A DNA stretch of 64,000 bases from CAITWD01 sp963842065. GTDB lineage: Bacteria > Actinomycetota > Thermoleophilia > Miltoncostaeales > Miltoncostaeaceae. The position numbers and the translations under genes are program-made. The stretch's first letter is position 1. Every line of letters starts with the position of its first letter. The stretch lies in assembly GCA_963842065.1 (NCBI GenBank), contig CAWJEW010000002.1, positions 1-64,000 on the forward strand, written 5' to 3'. The notes under the pieces are model-generated. The model was given only the letters and a program-made list of their open reading frames with translations, was not told the origin of the DNA and searched no databases. Below are positions 9,336-17,632 of this stretch, in pieces.

Positions 9336-9730
9336 GGACCCCCGTGCGCTCCATCAAGATCCCGGTTTCCGAACCCGCGCACCATGTGCGCGTCTCAGCG
9401 CCGCAGACAGTGGAAGCCATTCGAGCCGACCTCGTTGTGCGTGGTCTGTTCCTCGACGCTCGATTCGTTGCGGCTCTTGCGTATGCCGGTCTTCGTCCAG
9501 CCGAGGCGCGAGCGCTTCAGTGGGGAGACGTTCGCGACCGAACCATCCTCGTTGAGAGGGCCGCGGATGTCGCGTCCATCAAGGCGACCAAGACGCGAAA
9601 GATTCGATCAGTTCGCAGTACGCGGGTAGCCTTGGCCCCGAGGGAGATTCACCGCGGATCGCTGGCACGGAGCTGCGAATCGACGAGCAGAATGGCGTTG
9701 TTGCCACCTTTACACCCTAGAACGGAGTAA
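9311..9730 (+). pseudogene. Tyrosine recombinase (phage integrase) fragment
   Basis: The frame contains N-P-V-R-S-I-like core-binding sequence (T-P-V-R-S-I-K-I-P), then A-L-A-Y-A-G-L-R-P-A-E-A-R-A-L-Q-W-G-D-V. That block is the catalytic-domain entry with the conserved first Arg of the R-H-R-Y family. It breaks up after T-K-T-R-K-I-R-S-V, and the H-x-x-R and Tyr motifs are missing. Its end abuts att copy 2 at 9731, the usual place for an integrase gene of a tRNA-integrating element. It is a relic and cannot be catalytic. Confidence 0.8.
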
Positions 9731-9773
9731 AAGCCGACGAGCGGATTCGAACCGCTGACCCCTTCATTACGAG
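9731..9773 (-). repeat. tRNA-Thr 3'-half fragment, att copy 2
   Basis: This 43-bp copy of the tRNA-Thr 3' half is identical to copy 4 (19632-19674), and both continue with GACGCC. It differs from the intact gene at a few acceptor and T-stem positions. It lies directly after the integrase relic. Confidence 0.85.
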
Positions 9774-10162
9774 GACGCCCCGGCGTTTGCGAATGGTCAC
9801 GGCCCATGCCGCCGAGGGCCCAGGTCAAGCCAATTTCGGCCGCTTCGCCCCCTGGCGATTTGCGGTTGGTGCGGGGGTGGTGTGTTGCCACCCCGTTGCC
9901 ACCTGTGACCGGCAAACGACCTAGTCACACCCTGTGAAGGGGCCCCGCCGGCGCACCTGAGCAGCCTCGCGTCGCAGACCCATTCATCACCCGTGAAGAG
10001 GGCCACGCGCCGTTGTGCTTCGCGGCGTCGTGGCGGCTCCGGTAGATCCGAAGTTCGGCGACTCGGTGCCCGTGGGGACGAACTGACTCGATGGCGGCGG
10101 GGCCCTATGGTCATATCAGCGGGACGGCGCAGCGGCGCAGCGGCGGTGACGGGAGGCGGCTG
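9774..10162. other. Non-coding flank of att copy 2
   Basis: I see no gene. GTTGCCACC occurs at 9884-9892 and again at 9895-9903, exactly 11 bp apart, which resembles the arm repeats at the other att copies. The 3' end of the stretch carries the ribosome binding site of the hydrolase (GGGAGG at about 10151). Nothing else is recognisable. Confidence 0.5.
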
Positions 10163-10909
10163 ATGGCGACCTTTGTCCTGGTGCACGGGGCGATGCACGG
10201 CGGGTGGTGCTGGCGAGGGGTCCGGCGCAACCTGGACGCGGCGGGCCATGAGGTCTTCGCGCCCACCCTCACCGGCCAAGGCGACCGGCGCCAAGGCCTG
10301 TCGCCAGAGGTCGGTGTGGCGACGCATGTCACGGACATCACGGATCTGCTCTGGTTCGAGGACCTGACCGAGGTCCACCTCGTGCTGCACAGCTACGCCG
10401 GCATCTTGGCCGGGCCCGTTGCCGACATCGCCGAGCAGCGGTTGGCCGCGGTGATCTATCTGGCGGCCTTTGTGACTGGCCCCGGGCAGTCACTGCTGGA
10501 CGTCGAGCCGCCGGAGATTGCGCGCCGCTACCGTGAACTGGCCGACCGACACGGGGACGGATGGTTCCTACCCGCGGAGGCGCAGTTTCTGGACCGGTGG
10601 GGCGTCACCGACGCGCCGTTGCGGGCACGGGTCGGGGAGCGGCTGACCGCGTTCCCGTTGCGCTGCCAGACCGACCCGACCGAATTCGCGCCCGAGGCCC
10701 TCGGGCGCCTTCGCAAGGTCTATATCGGTCACACCGACCCGCCGCTGCCGAGCCTGGCGCCCTTCATGGACGCGGCACGTGCGGCCGGGTGGGAGACCCA
10801 CCAGATGACCTGCGGTCACGACATGATGCTCGGCCACCCAGAGGCGACCGCGGCGCTGCTCGCGGCCGTCGCGACTGGAGCGGTGCCGGAGACGCCGCCT
10901 CTGCCCTGA
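10163..10909 (+). CDS. Alpha/beta hydrolase
   Basis: This 248-residue protein begins with F-V-L-V-H-G-A-M-H-G-G-W-C-W, the oxyanion-hole strand of small esterases and lyases of the hydroxynitrile-lyase/methylesterase type. The nucleophile elbow is L-H-S-Y-A-G (Ser about residue 77). The likely catalytic His is in C-G-H-D-M-M near the C-terminus, with an Asp in G-H-T-D-P-P. The ATG has GGGAGG six bases upstream. It is the only intact gene between att copies 2 and 3, so it is probable cargo of a small integrated segment. Substrate unknown. Confidence 0.85.
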   Translation: MATFVLVHGAMHGGWCWRGVRRNLDAAGHEVFAPTLTGQGDRRQGLSPEVGVATHVTDITDLLWFEDLTEVHLVLHSYAGILAGPVADIAEQRLAAVIYLAAFVTGPGQSLLDVEPPEIARRYRELADRHGDGWFLPAEAQFLDRWGVTDAPLRARVGERLTAFPLRCQTDPTEFAPEALGRLRKVYIGHTDPPLPSLAPFMDAARAAGWETHQMTCGHDMMLGHPEATAALLAAVATGAVPETPPLP

Positions 10910-10996
10910 GCAGGGGGAGCGCGGGCTGTCGCTGCCAGGTCGGTGCGTGGAGCTGCGCTGTTGAAGGTCGTACGTTCACCGACCGGGACGGGGGTG

Positions 10997-11039
10997 AAGC
11001 CGACGAGCGGATTCGAACCGCTTACCCCTTTATTACGAG
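10997..11039 (-). repeat. tRNA-Thr 3'-half fragment, att copy 3
   Basis: This is a 43-bp copy of the tRNA-Thr 3' half with two changes relative to copies 2 and 4 (CTTACC and TTTATT). It has the same orientation and the same end point in the anticodon loop. Confidence 0.8.
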
Positions 11040-11285
11040 GGCCGGTCAGGCTGTCTACTCGGGTCCAAGCGAGCGTGCTAGTGATCGTCAATTCGCCGTG
11101 AGGTGCCCGCATTGCGGTGGACTGCTGTGACCTGGGTCACGCCGCGCTCGCCACGCTCGTGTACGCGGGGAGTACGCGGGTCGGCCGACTCAGTGCCCGG
11201 GCTCATCTGGAGGATGCGATCTCACTACCGATGGGCGAAACGGGCAAGCCCGAGTATGGCTGGCCCCCGAGTCCATAGACTCGTC
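11040..11285. other. Non-coding flank of att copy 3 with arm repeats
   Basis: There is no gene. GTACGCGG occurs at 11161-11168 and 11172-11179, 11 bp apart and 122 bp from the att end, the same offset as the matching repeat at att copy 1. This supports a shared element family for copies 1 and 3. Confidence 0.5.
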
Positions 11286-11759
11286 TCATCCGACGAGATA
11301 TACCTCGTAGATCACACCACCGCTTTGCCGGCCTCCGACACTGACGAATATGCCTTTGTTCAGCCAGTCAAGGCTGTCGGACCCCGTCTCGATCGTGACC
11401 GCACCTCGGAACGTGTACTCCCTGGCATCGACGTCCTCCTCCCGTCGGAGACGCTCGAGCACCTCCTTACTCCCGTGGCGCACGCTTTCGGACTGCACGT
11501 AGAGCACATCTCCGCTCTCGGTTTCCAGCGCGTAGCGGACGTCGCCGAGCACAGTGCCATCAGGAAGAACCGTCTGCCAATCGGCGCTGGCTCCGGGAAG
11601 CAATGTCCCGCGCAGCTCAGGTCCGCTGAACGTCCCGCCGGTCAACGGCACGATCCGCCGGTGACCAACGGAGATCTGGCCGAGGTCCTGGGGGTCGCCG
11701 ACGCTCGCTTCCAAGCGGTAGATCAGGTCGAGACGTGGATCGGGAAGACGGCTGTTCAC
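11286..11759 (-). CDS. DUF3237-family protein
   Basis: The 157-residue product from GTG 11759 has the DUF3237 pattern. It begins L-I-Y-R-L-E-A, then has G-H-R-R-I-V-P-L-T-G-G-T-F-S-G-P and G-A-S-A-D-W-Q, and ends with strand-rich sequence Y-E-V-Y-L-V-G. The family is a small beta-barrel of unknown function, common in actinobacterial catabolic clusters. A longer open frame exists upstream, but it overlaps the neighbouring gene and does not fit the family. It is the last gene of a minus-strand cluster running down from 15462, 53 bp after the preceding gene. Confidence 0.75.
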   Translation of the reverse strand: MNSRLPDPRLDLIYRLEASVGDPQDLGQISVGHRRIVPLTGGTFSGPELRGTLLPGASADWQTVLPDGTVLGDVRYALETESGDVLYVQSESVRHGSKEVLERLRREEDVDAREYTFRGAVTIETGSDSLDWLNKGIFVSVGGRQSGGVIYEVYLVG

Positions 11760-11812
11760 GACACCACTTCTGATTTGGCCTCGTTCGCTGGCCTGGCCAT
11801 GTCGGCAGGCAA

Positions 11813-12448
11813 TCAGGCTCCCACAACCAAGGACCGCGCCTCTGCCGAGCCGACCACAAGATCGTGAAGGTCGCCGCCCACCTCGAGTCGGCTCGATTGT
11901 TCGATCCCGCCGATCCTGATCGGCTCGAAACCCGCCGTTCGGATCAAGCGTTCGACTTCGTCGCTGCCGTGCTCGTCCTCGGACACGTAGAACAGCACCG
12001 CGGGCTCGGGCGACCGGTGGCTCGAGGACTCGAAGAGATCGGCCGACATGGTGCCGAACGCCATGACAAAGCGTGTCCCGGCCGGCAGCCACCCAGCAAC
12101 AACCTCGCCCGATGACTGCCCTTGCGGCAGGAGTCGTACGACCTTGCCTTGTGCGTCGAGGCCGACCGGATTGCTCGGAACGACGAGAGACGTGTCTCCC
12201 AGCGCGTCGGCGATCTCGTCGATGACGTCTTTCAGCACGGAAAACCGGAGCGCAAGGACGACGGCGTCGGCTCCCCGTAACGCGCTCCGGTTGTCGAGCG
12301 CGACGACCGCCGCTCCGCCGACTGCCGCGGCCAGCTTTCGCGCCGACTCCTTGTCGGAGCTCGAGAGCTGGAGGGCCTCGCCACCGGAAGAGAGCTGACG
12401 GGCGATGGCCGATCCGATGCCTCCGGTGCCGATGATTGCCGTGGTCAT
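11813..12448 (-). CDS. F420-dependent NADP reductase-like oxidoreductase
   Basis: This 211-residue Rossmann protein starts I-I-G-T-G-G-I-G-S-A-I-A, the motif of the NADP oxidoreductase/coenzyme F420-dependent family. It has D-A-V-V-L-A-L-R-F and V-P-S-N-P-V-G blocks as in Fno and related enzymes, and about the same length (200-230). GGAGG lies 8 bp upstream of the ATG. It may reduce F420 with NADPH or act on another imine or flavin-like substrate. The F420 assignment rests on family resemblance alone. Confidence 0.75.
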   Translation of the reverse strand: MTTAIIGTGGIGSAIARQLSSGGEALQLSSSDKESARKLAAAVGGAAVVALDNRSALRGADAVVLALRFSVLKDVIDEIADALGDTSLVVPSNPVGLDAQGKVVRLLPQGQSSGEVVAGWLPAGTRFVMAFGTMSADLFESSSHRSPEPAVLFYVSEDEHGSDEVERLIRTAGFEPIRIGGIEQSSRLEVGGDLHDLVVGSAEARSLVVGA

Positions 12449-12476
12449 GATGGAGACCTCCGGCCCGTCAGGAAGC

Positions 12477-13388
12477 TCACTCAGATTTGCGTGATGGCCA
12501 GTGGTCCGGGGACCAATCCCCCTCCGGGTCTGTCGTTTGACCCACTTCGATCAGATGACCATCGGGATCGCGGATGTAGCAACGGATCTCGTACTGGTGC
12601 TGCTTCGGCGGCGTCAGGAACTCAGCACCCCGCGCGCTCCATTCGGAGTACACGGCATGCATGTCAGTTACTCGTATATTGAGGAAACTGCTGACCCGGT
12701 TGGGATCGCCAGGCGTCTGCAGGGTGACCTCCGGCTTGTCGTCGGTCGGGCCTCCGCCGGCGTTGATGATGACCCAACTGTTCGACAGTTGGACATACCT
12801 GAGCCCTCCGGGTCCGACGAACGCGTCCCTGCCGCCGAGCACGTCGGTGTAGAAGCGCCGAGAGCGCTCGACATCGTCTGACACGATGAAGTGGGCCAGC
12901 ACGATTCCCTCTGGGGGTGGTGGGAGCTCGTCGGCGGATGTACTCGGTGGCCAGTGATCGGGTACCCAGTCCCCTTCCGGGTCCGTGGTTTGCCCCACTT
13001 CGATCAGGTGACCATCAGGATCACGGATGTAGCAGCGGATCTCGTACTGGTGCTGCTTCGGCGGCGTCAGGAACTCAGCACCCCGCGCGCTCCATTCGGA
13101 GTACACCGTCTCCATGTCCTCGACCCGGATGTTGACGAAGCTGCTCACCCGATTCGGGTCGCCGGGCGTCTCCAAGGTGACCTCCGGCTTGTCGTCGGTC
13201 GGGCCTCCGCCGGAATTGATGACGATCCAACTATTGGACAATGCGACGTTGGTCGGCCCCCCGGGGCTGGAGAAGGCGACCCGGCCCCCAAGGACTTCGG
13301 TGTAGAAGCGCCGAGAGCGCTCGACGTCGTCCGACACGATGAAGTGGGTGAGCAGGATTTCTTCTGTGGGCGGTGGGGCCTTGGCCAT
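12477..13388 (-). CDS. Double-domain VOC (glyoxalase/bleomycin-resistance) protein
   Basis: This 303-residue protein is made of two VOC domains, each beginning H-F-I-V-S-D-D-V-E-R-S-R-R-F-Y and ending D-P-D-G-H-L-I-E-V-G-Q. The metal-type His (H-F-I) and Glu (I-E-V) are kept in both halves. The second two-thirds of each half are almost identical, also at DNA level (about 12540-12745 against 12980-13185), which points to a recent internal duplication or conversion. GGAGG precedes the ATG. The family acts on or binds electrophilic small molecules; the ligand is unknown. Confidence 0.85.
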   Translation of the reverse strand: MAKAPPPTEEILLTHFIVSDDVERSRRFYTEVLGGRVAFSSPGGPTNVALSNSWIVINSGGGPTDDKPEVTLETPGDPNRVSSFVNIRVEDMETVYSEWSARGAEFLTPPKQHQYEIRCYIRDPDGHLIEVGQTTDPEGDWVPDHWPPSTSADELPPPPEGIVLAHFIVSDDVERSRRFYTDVLGGRDAFVGPGGLRYVQLSNSWVIINAGGGPTDDKPEVTLQTPGDPNRVSSFLNIRVTDMHAVYSEWSARGAEFLTPPKQHQYEIRCYIRDPDGHLIEVGQTTDPEGDWSPDHWPSRKSE

Positions 13389-13414
13389 CTCCTACCTCCG
13401 ATGGTGTTCCACGG

Positions 13415-14788
13415 TCATGGCCGCGCCATCTGCGCCTGCATCGGCTGTAAAGGGGGCGGTATTTTGGCGATCTCCATACGAAGGGTTTTGAAAGCCGAAT
13501 CGAAGATGGTCGAGAAACTCGGGAATGGCTGGATAACGTCGCTCAACACCTCCAGCGGTACGCGGGCGCGTATGGCGAGCGTCGCCTGCTGGAGCCACTC
13601 GCCGGCCTCCGGTCCGAGGGCGTAAGCGCCGGTCAACCGGGCGCCGTCGCTGAGCAACGTCAAGAATCCGTTCGACTGGGCATACCGGTGGCTGTACGTC
13701 GCGGTCTTGGACACGTCAGTCAAGAGCGTTGTGCTGCTATAGCGTGCCTCCGCGGCACCGACCGCGGCCGCCTGCGGGTCGGTGTACGTCACGCGCGGTA
13801 CGGCCTCGTAGTTCACCGGGTGGCTCTCACCGGCGATGTTCGCCGCCACGACGTCGCCCTCGTACTCGCCGACGTGCGTCAGCGGCCAGATCCCGTTGAC
13901 ATCACCAATGGCCCAGATCTTTTCCCCGGCCCGCAGATACTCGTCCACCCGAATCCCGTGTGGGTCCGCCTCGATGCCGACGGTCTCGAGCCCGATCCCT
14001 TCGACGCGAGGATGACGGCCGGTCGCCACCAGCAGTCGCTCACCCCGCACCTCACTGCCGTCCGAGAGCCTCAGGACGTAGTCGTCTCCATCGCGCGAGG
14101 CCTCACCGGCTTGGACTCCGAGGTGCAACTCGATCCCGTCCCGCCGTAATGCCTTGCTCAAGGCATCGCCGAGGGGGGCCGGCTCTCGTGGGATCAGCCG
14201 ATCGGCGCCCTCGACGAGCACGGCCTGTCCGCCGAGCCGCTGTACCACCTGTGCGATCTCGACACCGGCCGAGCCTCCGCCGAGCACGATGAGGCGGCTG
14301 GGAACCGTCTTCATGGCCGTCGCTTGCCGCGTGCCCCAGACGCCATCGAGGCTGTCGAGCCCCGGAACGGGCGGCACAAAAGCATCCGAGCCCGTCGCGA
14401 CGACGACATGCTCCGCCGTGTGGCGAGTGCCGTCCACTTCGACCACGCCCGGCCCGGCGAGCTGGCCCACGCCCCAGATCAGCGCGATGCCCCGATCCGC
14501 CAGCCATTTCTCTTGTCCCGCATCCGAATAGTCGGACACCATGTAGTCCCGCCAGCTCAGCGCCGCCTGCACATTCACCTCGGCGCTGGCGTCGACGTCG
14601 CGGGCGCCCTGGACCGCCTCCCCCGGACGCAATAGCGACTTGGACGGGATGCACGCCCAGTAGGAGCACTCGCCGCCGACCAGCTCCCGCTCGACGACGG
14701 CGACCCGAAGCCCCCGCGCCGCGATGGCCCCGGCGCAGTGCTCGCCGGGCGCACCGCCCCCCAGCACGATCACGTCGAAATCGCTCAT
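13415..14788 (-). CDS. Pyridine nucleotide-disulphide oxidoreductase lacking the C-terminal His motif
   Basis: This 457-residue flavoprotein has the FAD motif V-L-G-G-G-A-P-G-E near residue 8 and the redox disulphide G-G-E-C-S-Y-W-A-C-I-P-S-K-S near residue 40. It also has an NAD(P)-binding L-G-G-G-S-A-G-V-E and the FAD-closing A-I-G-D-V-N-G. In dihydrolipoamide and mercuric reductases the interface domain carries an H-x-x-P-T active-site His. Here the matching place reads V-I-Q-P-F-P-S-F-S, so the proton-relay His is absent. Its ATG overlaps the stop of the upstream VOC gene (ATGA), so the pair is translationally coupled. Confidence 0.85.
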   Translation of the reverse strand: MSDFDVIVLGGGAPGEHCAGAIAARGLRVAVVERELVGGECSYWACIPSKSLLRPGEAVQGARDVDASAEVNVQAALSWRDYMVSDYSDAGQEKWLADRGIALIWGVGQLAGPGVVEVDGTRHTAEHVVVATGSDAFVPPVPGLDSLDGVWGTRQATAMKTVPSRLIVLGGGSAGVEIAQVVQRLGGQAVLVEGADRLIPREPAPLGDALSKALRRDGIELHLGVQAGEASRDGDDYVLRLSDGSEVRGERLLVATGRHPRVEGIGLETVGIEADPHGIRVDEYLRAGEKIWAIGDVNGIWPLTHVGEYEGDVVAANIAGESHPVNYEAVPRVTYTDPQAAAVGAAEARYSSTTLLTDVSKTATYSHRYAQSNGFLTLLSDGARLTGAYALGPEAGEWLQQATLAIRARVPLEVLSDVIQPFPSFSTIFDSAFKTLRMEIAKIPPPLQPMQAQMARP

Positions 14789-15462
14789 TTCGGTAGCTCC
14801 TGACCGCTCTGTTCGCGCACCAGGTACTCGGAGTACCAGTCGGGCCAGTCCGGATCGGCCCGGCCGATGCGCTTCTCGTGCTCACCGTGGGCCGACTCGG
14901 CACGGCGCAATGCCGCAGCAAGGTCACCGGCGGAGTTGAACGAGGTGGTGGTCGGATCGAGGCGGCCCGGCAGGCGATCGGTCACCTCTTGGAGCAGCCA
15001 GCTATTGCCGTCGGGGTCTTCGAACGTGGTAAAGGAGTTGTAGCTCTTGCGATCAGGATCCGGCCCGCTGACCCGATCACTCGCCCCCTCGGGGTCGAGT
15101 TGCGCCCCAGGCGCTCCGGAATGGAATACCCCACTGACCTTGGCTCCCCGACTGACGAGATCGTCGCTCCCGGCTTCGATGTCGGACACGATCAGGTACA
15201 GGCCATGGGCAGATCCGGGTGGCGCTCCTGTGATGTGGGTGCCGAATTGGACGGAACACTGCGATCCCGGTGGCGTGAACTGCACGACGCGGAAGCCGTT
15301 GTCGAAGGAGAAGTCGGCGTCGAGCCTCCATCCGAGGCCGGCGTAGAACGCCTTGGAGCGATCGGCGTCGGCCACGGGGATGACGACCGCCTCGAGCTTG
15401 AGATCGGCCGGTTCGCTGCCCGGCGATCCACCGGGTGCGATCTGTCCATCGACGGTGCTCAT
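14785..15462 (-). CDS. VOC-family protein with C-terminal extension
   Basis: The 225-residue product starts at ATG 15462, supported by AGAGGAG seven bases upstream. A single VOC domain runs from about residue 20 to 145 (V-V-I-P-V-A-D-A-D-R-S-K-A-F-Y to F-E-D-P-D-G-N-S-W-L-L-Q-E-V). A 70-residue tail follows that contains D-P-D-W-P-D-W-Y and ends at the overlap with the flavoprotein gene. Similar tails occur in actinobacterial glyoxalase-like proteins. It leads the five-gene minus-strand cluster 15462-11286 and probably shares its promoter. Confidence 0.85.
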   Translation of the reverse strand: MSTVDGQIAPGGSPGSEPADLKLEAVVIPVADADRSKAFYAGLGWRLDADFSFDNGFRVVQFTPPGSQCSVQFGTHITGAPPGSAHGLYLIVSDIEAGSDDLVSRGAKVSGVFHSGAPGAQLDPEGASDRVSGPDPDRKSYNSFTTFEDPDGNSWLLQEVTDRLPGRLDPTTTSFNSAGDLAAALRRAESAHGEHEKRIGRADPDWPDWYSEYLVREQSGQELPK

Positions 15463-15675
15463 CCGGCTCTCCTCTGTCTTGGTCCCGGAACGATTGTCGC
15501 ACCCAGACGAGCGCCGCTGCATGGACATCTGACGGGCTTGGCGGCGTGCCCTTGTGCGATTTGCATGTCCGGCTCGCCAACGGGCGCACGCTGCGCGCCC
15601 GGAGTAAGGCCCCGTGGGCCAGTTACTGCCAGCGAGCCCGAAACCGGTGAGATCTGGAGCGGGTATTGTCGCTTA

Positions 15676-16113
15676 ATGGCCGACGATCAGCCTGCCTCAC
15701 ACCAAGACAAGGCCAAGATAGGGGCCCCGAAGTGGCCCCGCCTCTTCTTGGGAGTTGCCGGCATCATGATCGTGATTCTGATCGCGATGGCGATCGCGGG
15801 TGCAGTCTCGGGCAGCTCGTCGGCATCGGCCAAATATAAAGTGACGCCGACTGCCGTCGTCCACTACGGCAACTCAAAAGTCGGCGTCGCGTTCCAAGTC
15901 AAGAATATCGGCGAAGGATCGGGTGCGCCGCACTGCGTAGTCGTCGCGGCAGTTTCCTCAGATGACCGCGGGTCGAAGAGTCTCGTGCTCGGGAACCTCA
16001 AGCCAGGCCAGCACGATGGTGTGGCCGCCGACCGCGACATCGTCACGATCAGCGGCGTTGGCGCCGAAGCGATCACGGCTCGTAACGGTGACGTGATCGT
16101 GACGTGCACCTGA
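15676..16113 (+). CDS. Single-pass membrane protein with small extracytoplasmic domain
   Basis: The 145-residue product has a short charged N-terminus, one transmembrane helix at about residues 26-48 (L-F-L-G-V-A-G-I-M-I-V), and an outer domain of about 90 residues. The domain has an alternating strand pattern and two Cys residues (P-H-C-V-V, V-T-C-T) that could pair. It looks like a small beta-sandwich. The start is the first ATG in frame before the helix. Function not recognised. Confidence 0.55.
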   Translation: MADDQPASHQDKAKIGAPKWPRLFLGVAGIMIVILIAMAIAGAVSGSSSASAKYKVTPTAVVHYGNSKVGVAFQVKNIGEGSGAPHCVVVAAVSSDDRGSKSLVLGNLKPGQHDGVAADRDIVTISGVGAEAITARNGDVIVTCT

Positions 16114-16303
16114 CCGCGTTCGCGCGGCCCGCGAGGCGCTCGCGCTATTCATCCGGACTGATCGCGCCGCGCGCTATCCGCCGTCGTCAAGGTAGCCGCG
16201 CCTCGCCGATGCCGCCGCGCGATACGTGACGCGCCACACGTGCCGGCCGTGAGACACTGACGGGGATCCTGACGTCTTAGGAAAGGGCAACCCGGCCGCC
16301 GTG

Positions 16304-16678
16304 ATGTGGTGCCCCGATTGCCAGACGAACCTCGACGACGTGCCTGTCGGAGATCCCTGCCCCACGTGTGGCGGCCATCGACGCGACGCGATCGCGACAG
16401 CCGGGACAGCAAGCGTGGCTGTGGCCGCACACCCGGCCGACACAGTGGCCCGCGTCGCGGCCGGTGCCATCGATGCGACGCTAGATTCTGACGGCCTGAC
16501 CTTCGTGCTTACTCCGTTCTATGTGGGCGGGCTGTTCTTTGCCGTCGTTCAGGCATTCGCCGGGGCGGCGGCGGGAACGATCGCGGGTGTGCTGGCCTGC
16601 CTCGGAAGCATGGGCGCGCTTCGCTGGGCGCCGTCCCGCCGGGCACTCGATCGCGCGGCGACCTGGCTTCGCCAGTAA
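16304..16678 (+). CDS. Zinc-ribbon membrane protein
   Basis: This is a short protein of about 124 residues. Two C-x-x-C pairs in the first 25 residues (W-C-P-D-C-Q and D-P-C-P-T-C-G) form a probable zinc ribbon, and a hydrophobic Gly/Ala-rich stretch (about 70-105) forms one or two membrane helices. A GTG three bases upstream is an alternative start. Function unknown; it lies in the accessory island. Confidence 0.55.
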   Translation: MWCPDCQTNLDDVPVGDPCPTCGGHRRDAIATAGTASVAVAAHPADTVARVAAGAIDATLDSDGLTFVLTPFYVGGLFFAVVQAFAGAAAGTIAGVLACLGSMGALRWAPSRRALDRAATWLRQ

Positions 16679-16692
16679 CCCGCGCCCACAGA

Positions 16693-16941
16693 TTGAGGCC
16701 TTGGCGCCCGCACCCGCTCGACGTCTCACTACAGCGGCCCCGCATCGGGGTCATTCATGAGGAGGACGTACCGCTTCTTGCCACGTCTCCAGGCTGGCTC
16801 GCGGCGCTAGAGGCCTCGGCCGCCATGGTTGACGCCAGAATCCGCGCGGCGGTGAAGGCTTCCAAACGCCGCGTGTGGCTCCTGATTATCGGTCTCGGGT
16901 TGCCAGTCCTGGGTGGCGTCCTCGCGCTTGTGAGCCCATAG
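16693..16941 (+). CDS. Hypothetical tail-anchored small protein
   Basis: This is an 82-codon frame with a basic stretch (K-A-S-K-R-R-V) followed by a C-terminal membrane helix (L-L-I-I-G-L-G-L-P-V-L-G). It follows the zinc-ribbon gene by 14 bp. The N-terminal part looks non-native, so it may be a truncated gene or chance frame. Confidence 0.3.
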   Translation: MRPWRPHPLDVSLQRPRIGVIHEEDVPLLATSPGWLAALEASAAMVDARIRAAVKASKRRVWLLIIGLGLPVLGGVLALVSP

Positions 16942-17004
16942 GTCCCGTTCGGGCGCTGGCCCGCGGCCCAACGCCTGACGGGTCGATGGCCGCCCGCTGA
17001 ATCC

Positions 17005-17028
17005 GAGGTACGCACCGAGGTATGCACC
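17005..17028. repeat. Tandem 12-bp repeat
   Basis: GAGGTACGCACC is followed directly by GAGGTATGCACC. The layout resembles integrase arm sites near the other att copies, but no att core is seen beside it. Confidence 0.4.
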
Positions 17029-17203
17029 GCACGGACATTCCCGGGTATCCCTGACACGTCCGACCGCGTGGTTACAGGAGTTTTGCCGTCGCCATGCGGT
17101 CCAAATAGTGCATAGGGGACTCGATCAAGTGAGCGCCTGATGCCATCCCTGTCGGTGGCCTCATCATGGTCCGCCCGAACTCCGGAGCTGCCGAACCAAA
17201 GAG

Positions 17204-17209
17204 TATAAT
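17204..17209 (+). promoter_or_regulatory. TATAAT -10 box of a leaderless gene
   Basis: A perfect TATAAT ends 7 bp before the ATG at 17217. Transcription would begin at or next to the start codon, giving a leaderless mRNA. No clear -35 box is visible. Confidence 0.55.
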
Positions 17210-17216
17210 CACCTGC

Positions 17217-17632
17217 ATGGCACGACTTTCACTCCTTACCCCTGAGCGCTCGACGGCGGTCGTGGATCTCGTACGCCGTGGTGTTCCGGTCCCGACAGCT
17301 GCAGAAGCCGTCGGGGTGAGCCGGGCGACGGTCCGCGAGTGGTTGCGGCGCGGTGAGGACCGCGACGACCGGCCGAGCGCGGAGGCGTTCGCCACGTTTG
17401 CCACCGATTTGCGGCAGGCTGAGGCGCTCGCGATCGGAGATGCGGTCTCCAAGATCACGACGGCGGGAACAAAGAATGGCGCGCAGCGGCCTGGTGGCTG
17501 GAGCGGACCTACCCGGAGCGGTATGGCGCGCGGCGGACTATCCGCGCTGAGGCGGCCGGAGCGAACGCCCCGATCTCGCTGGCTGGCCTCGAAGCCCTCA
17601 TGGGCATCACAGACGCGGAGGGTCTCCCGTAA
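17217..17632 (+). pseudogene. Phage-type helix-turn-helix (terminase small subunit-like) gene, frameshifted
   Basis: The N-terminus has a helix-turn-helix (G-V-P-V-P-T-A-A-E-A-V-G-V-S-R-A-T-V-R-E) of the kind found in phage terminase small subunits. Near 17476 one base is missing. In the restored frame the protein continues T-K-E-W-R-A-A-A-W-W-L-E-R-T-Y-P-E-R-Y-G, a hallmark of these phage proteins, and ends at TAA 17630-17632. The last 26 bp overlap the convergent DedA gene. It marks phage-derived DNA inside the island. Confidence 0.75.

Noticed and set aside
9649..9915. Small minus frames reading G-V-S-G-S-N-P-L-V-G-F at the att copies
   Set aside because: These are translations of the tRNA-Thr fragment, a common false ORF.
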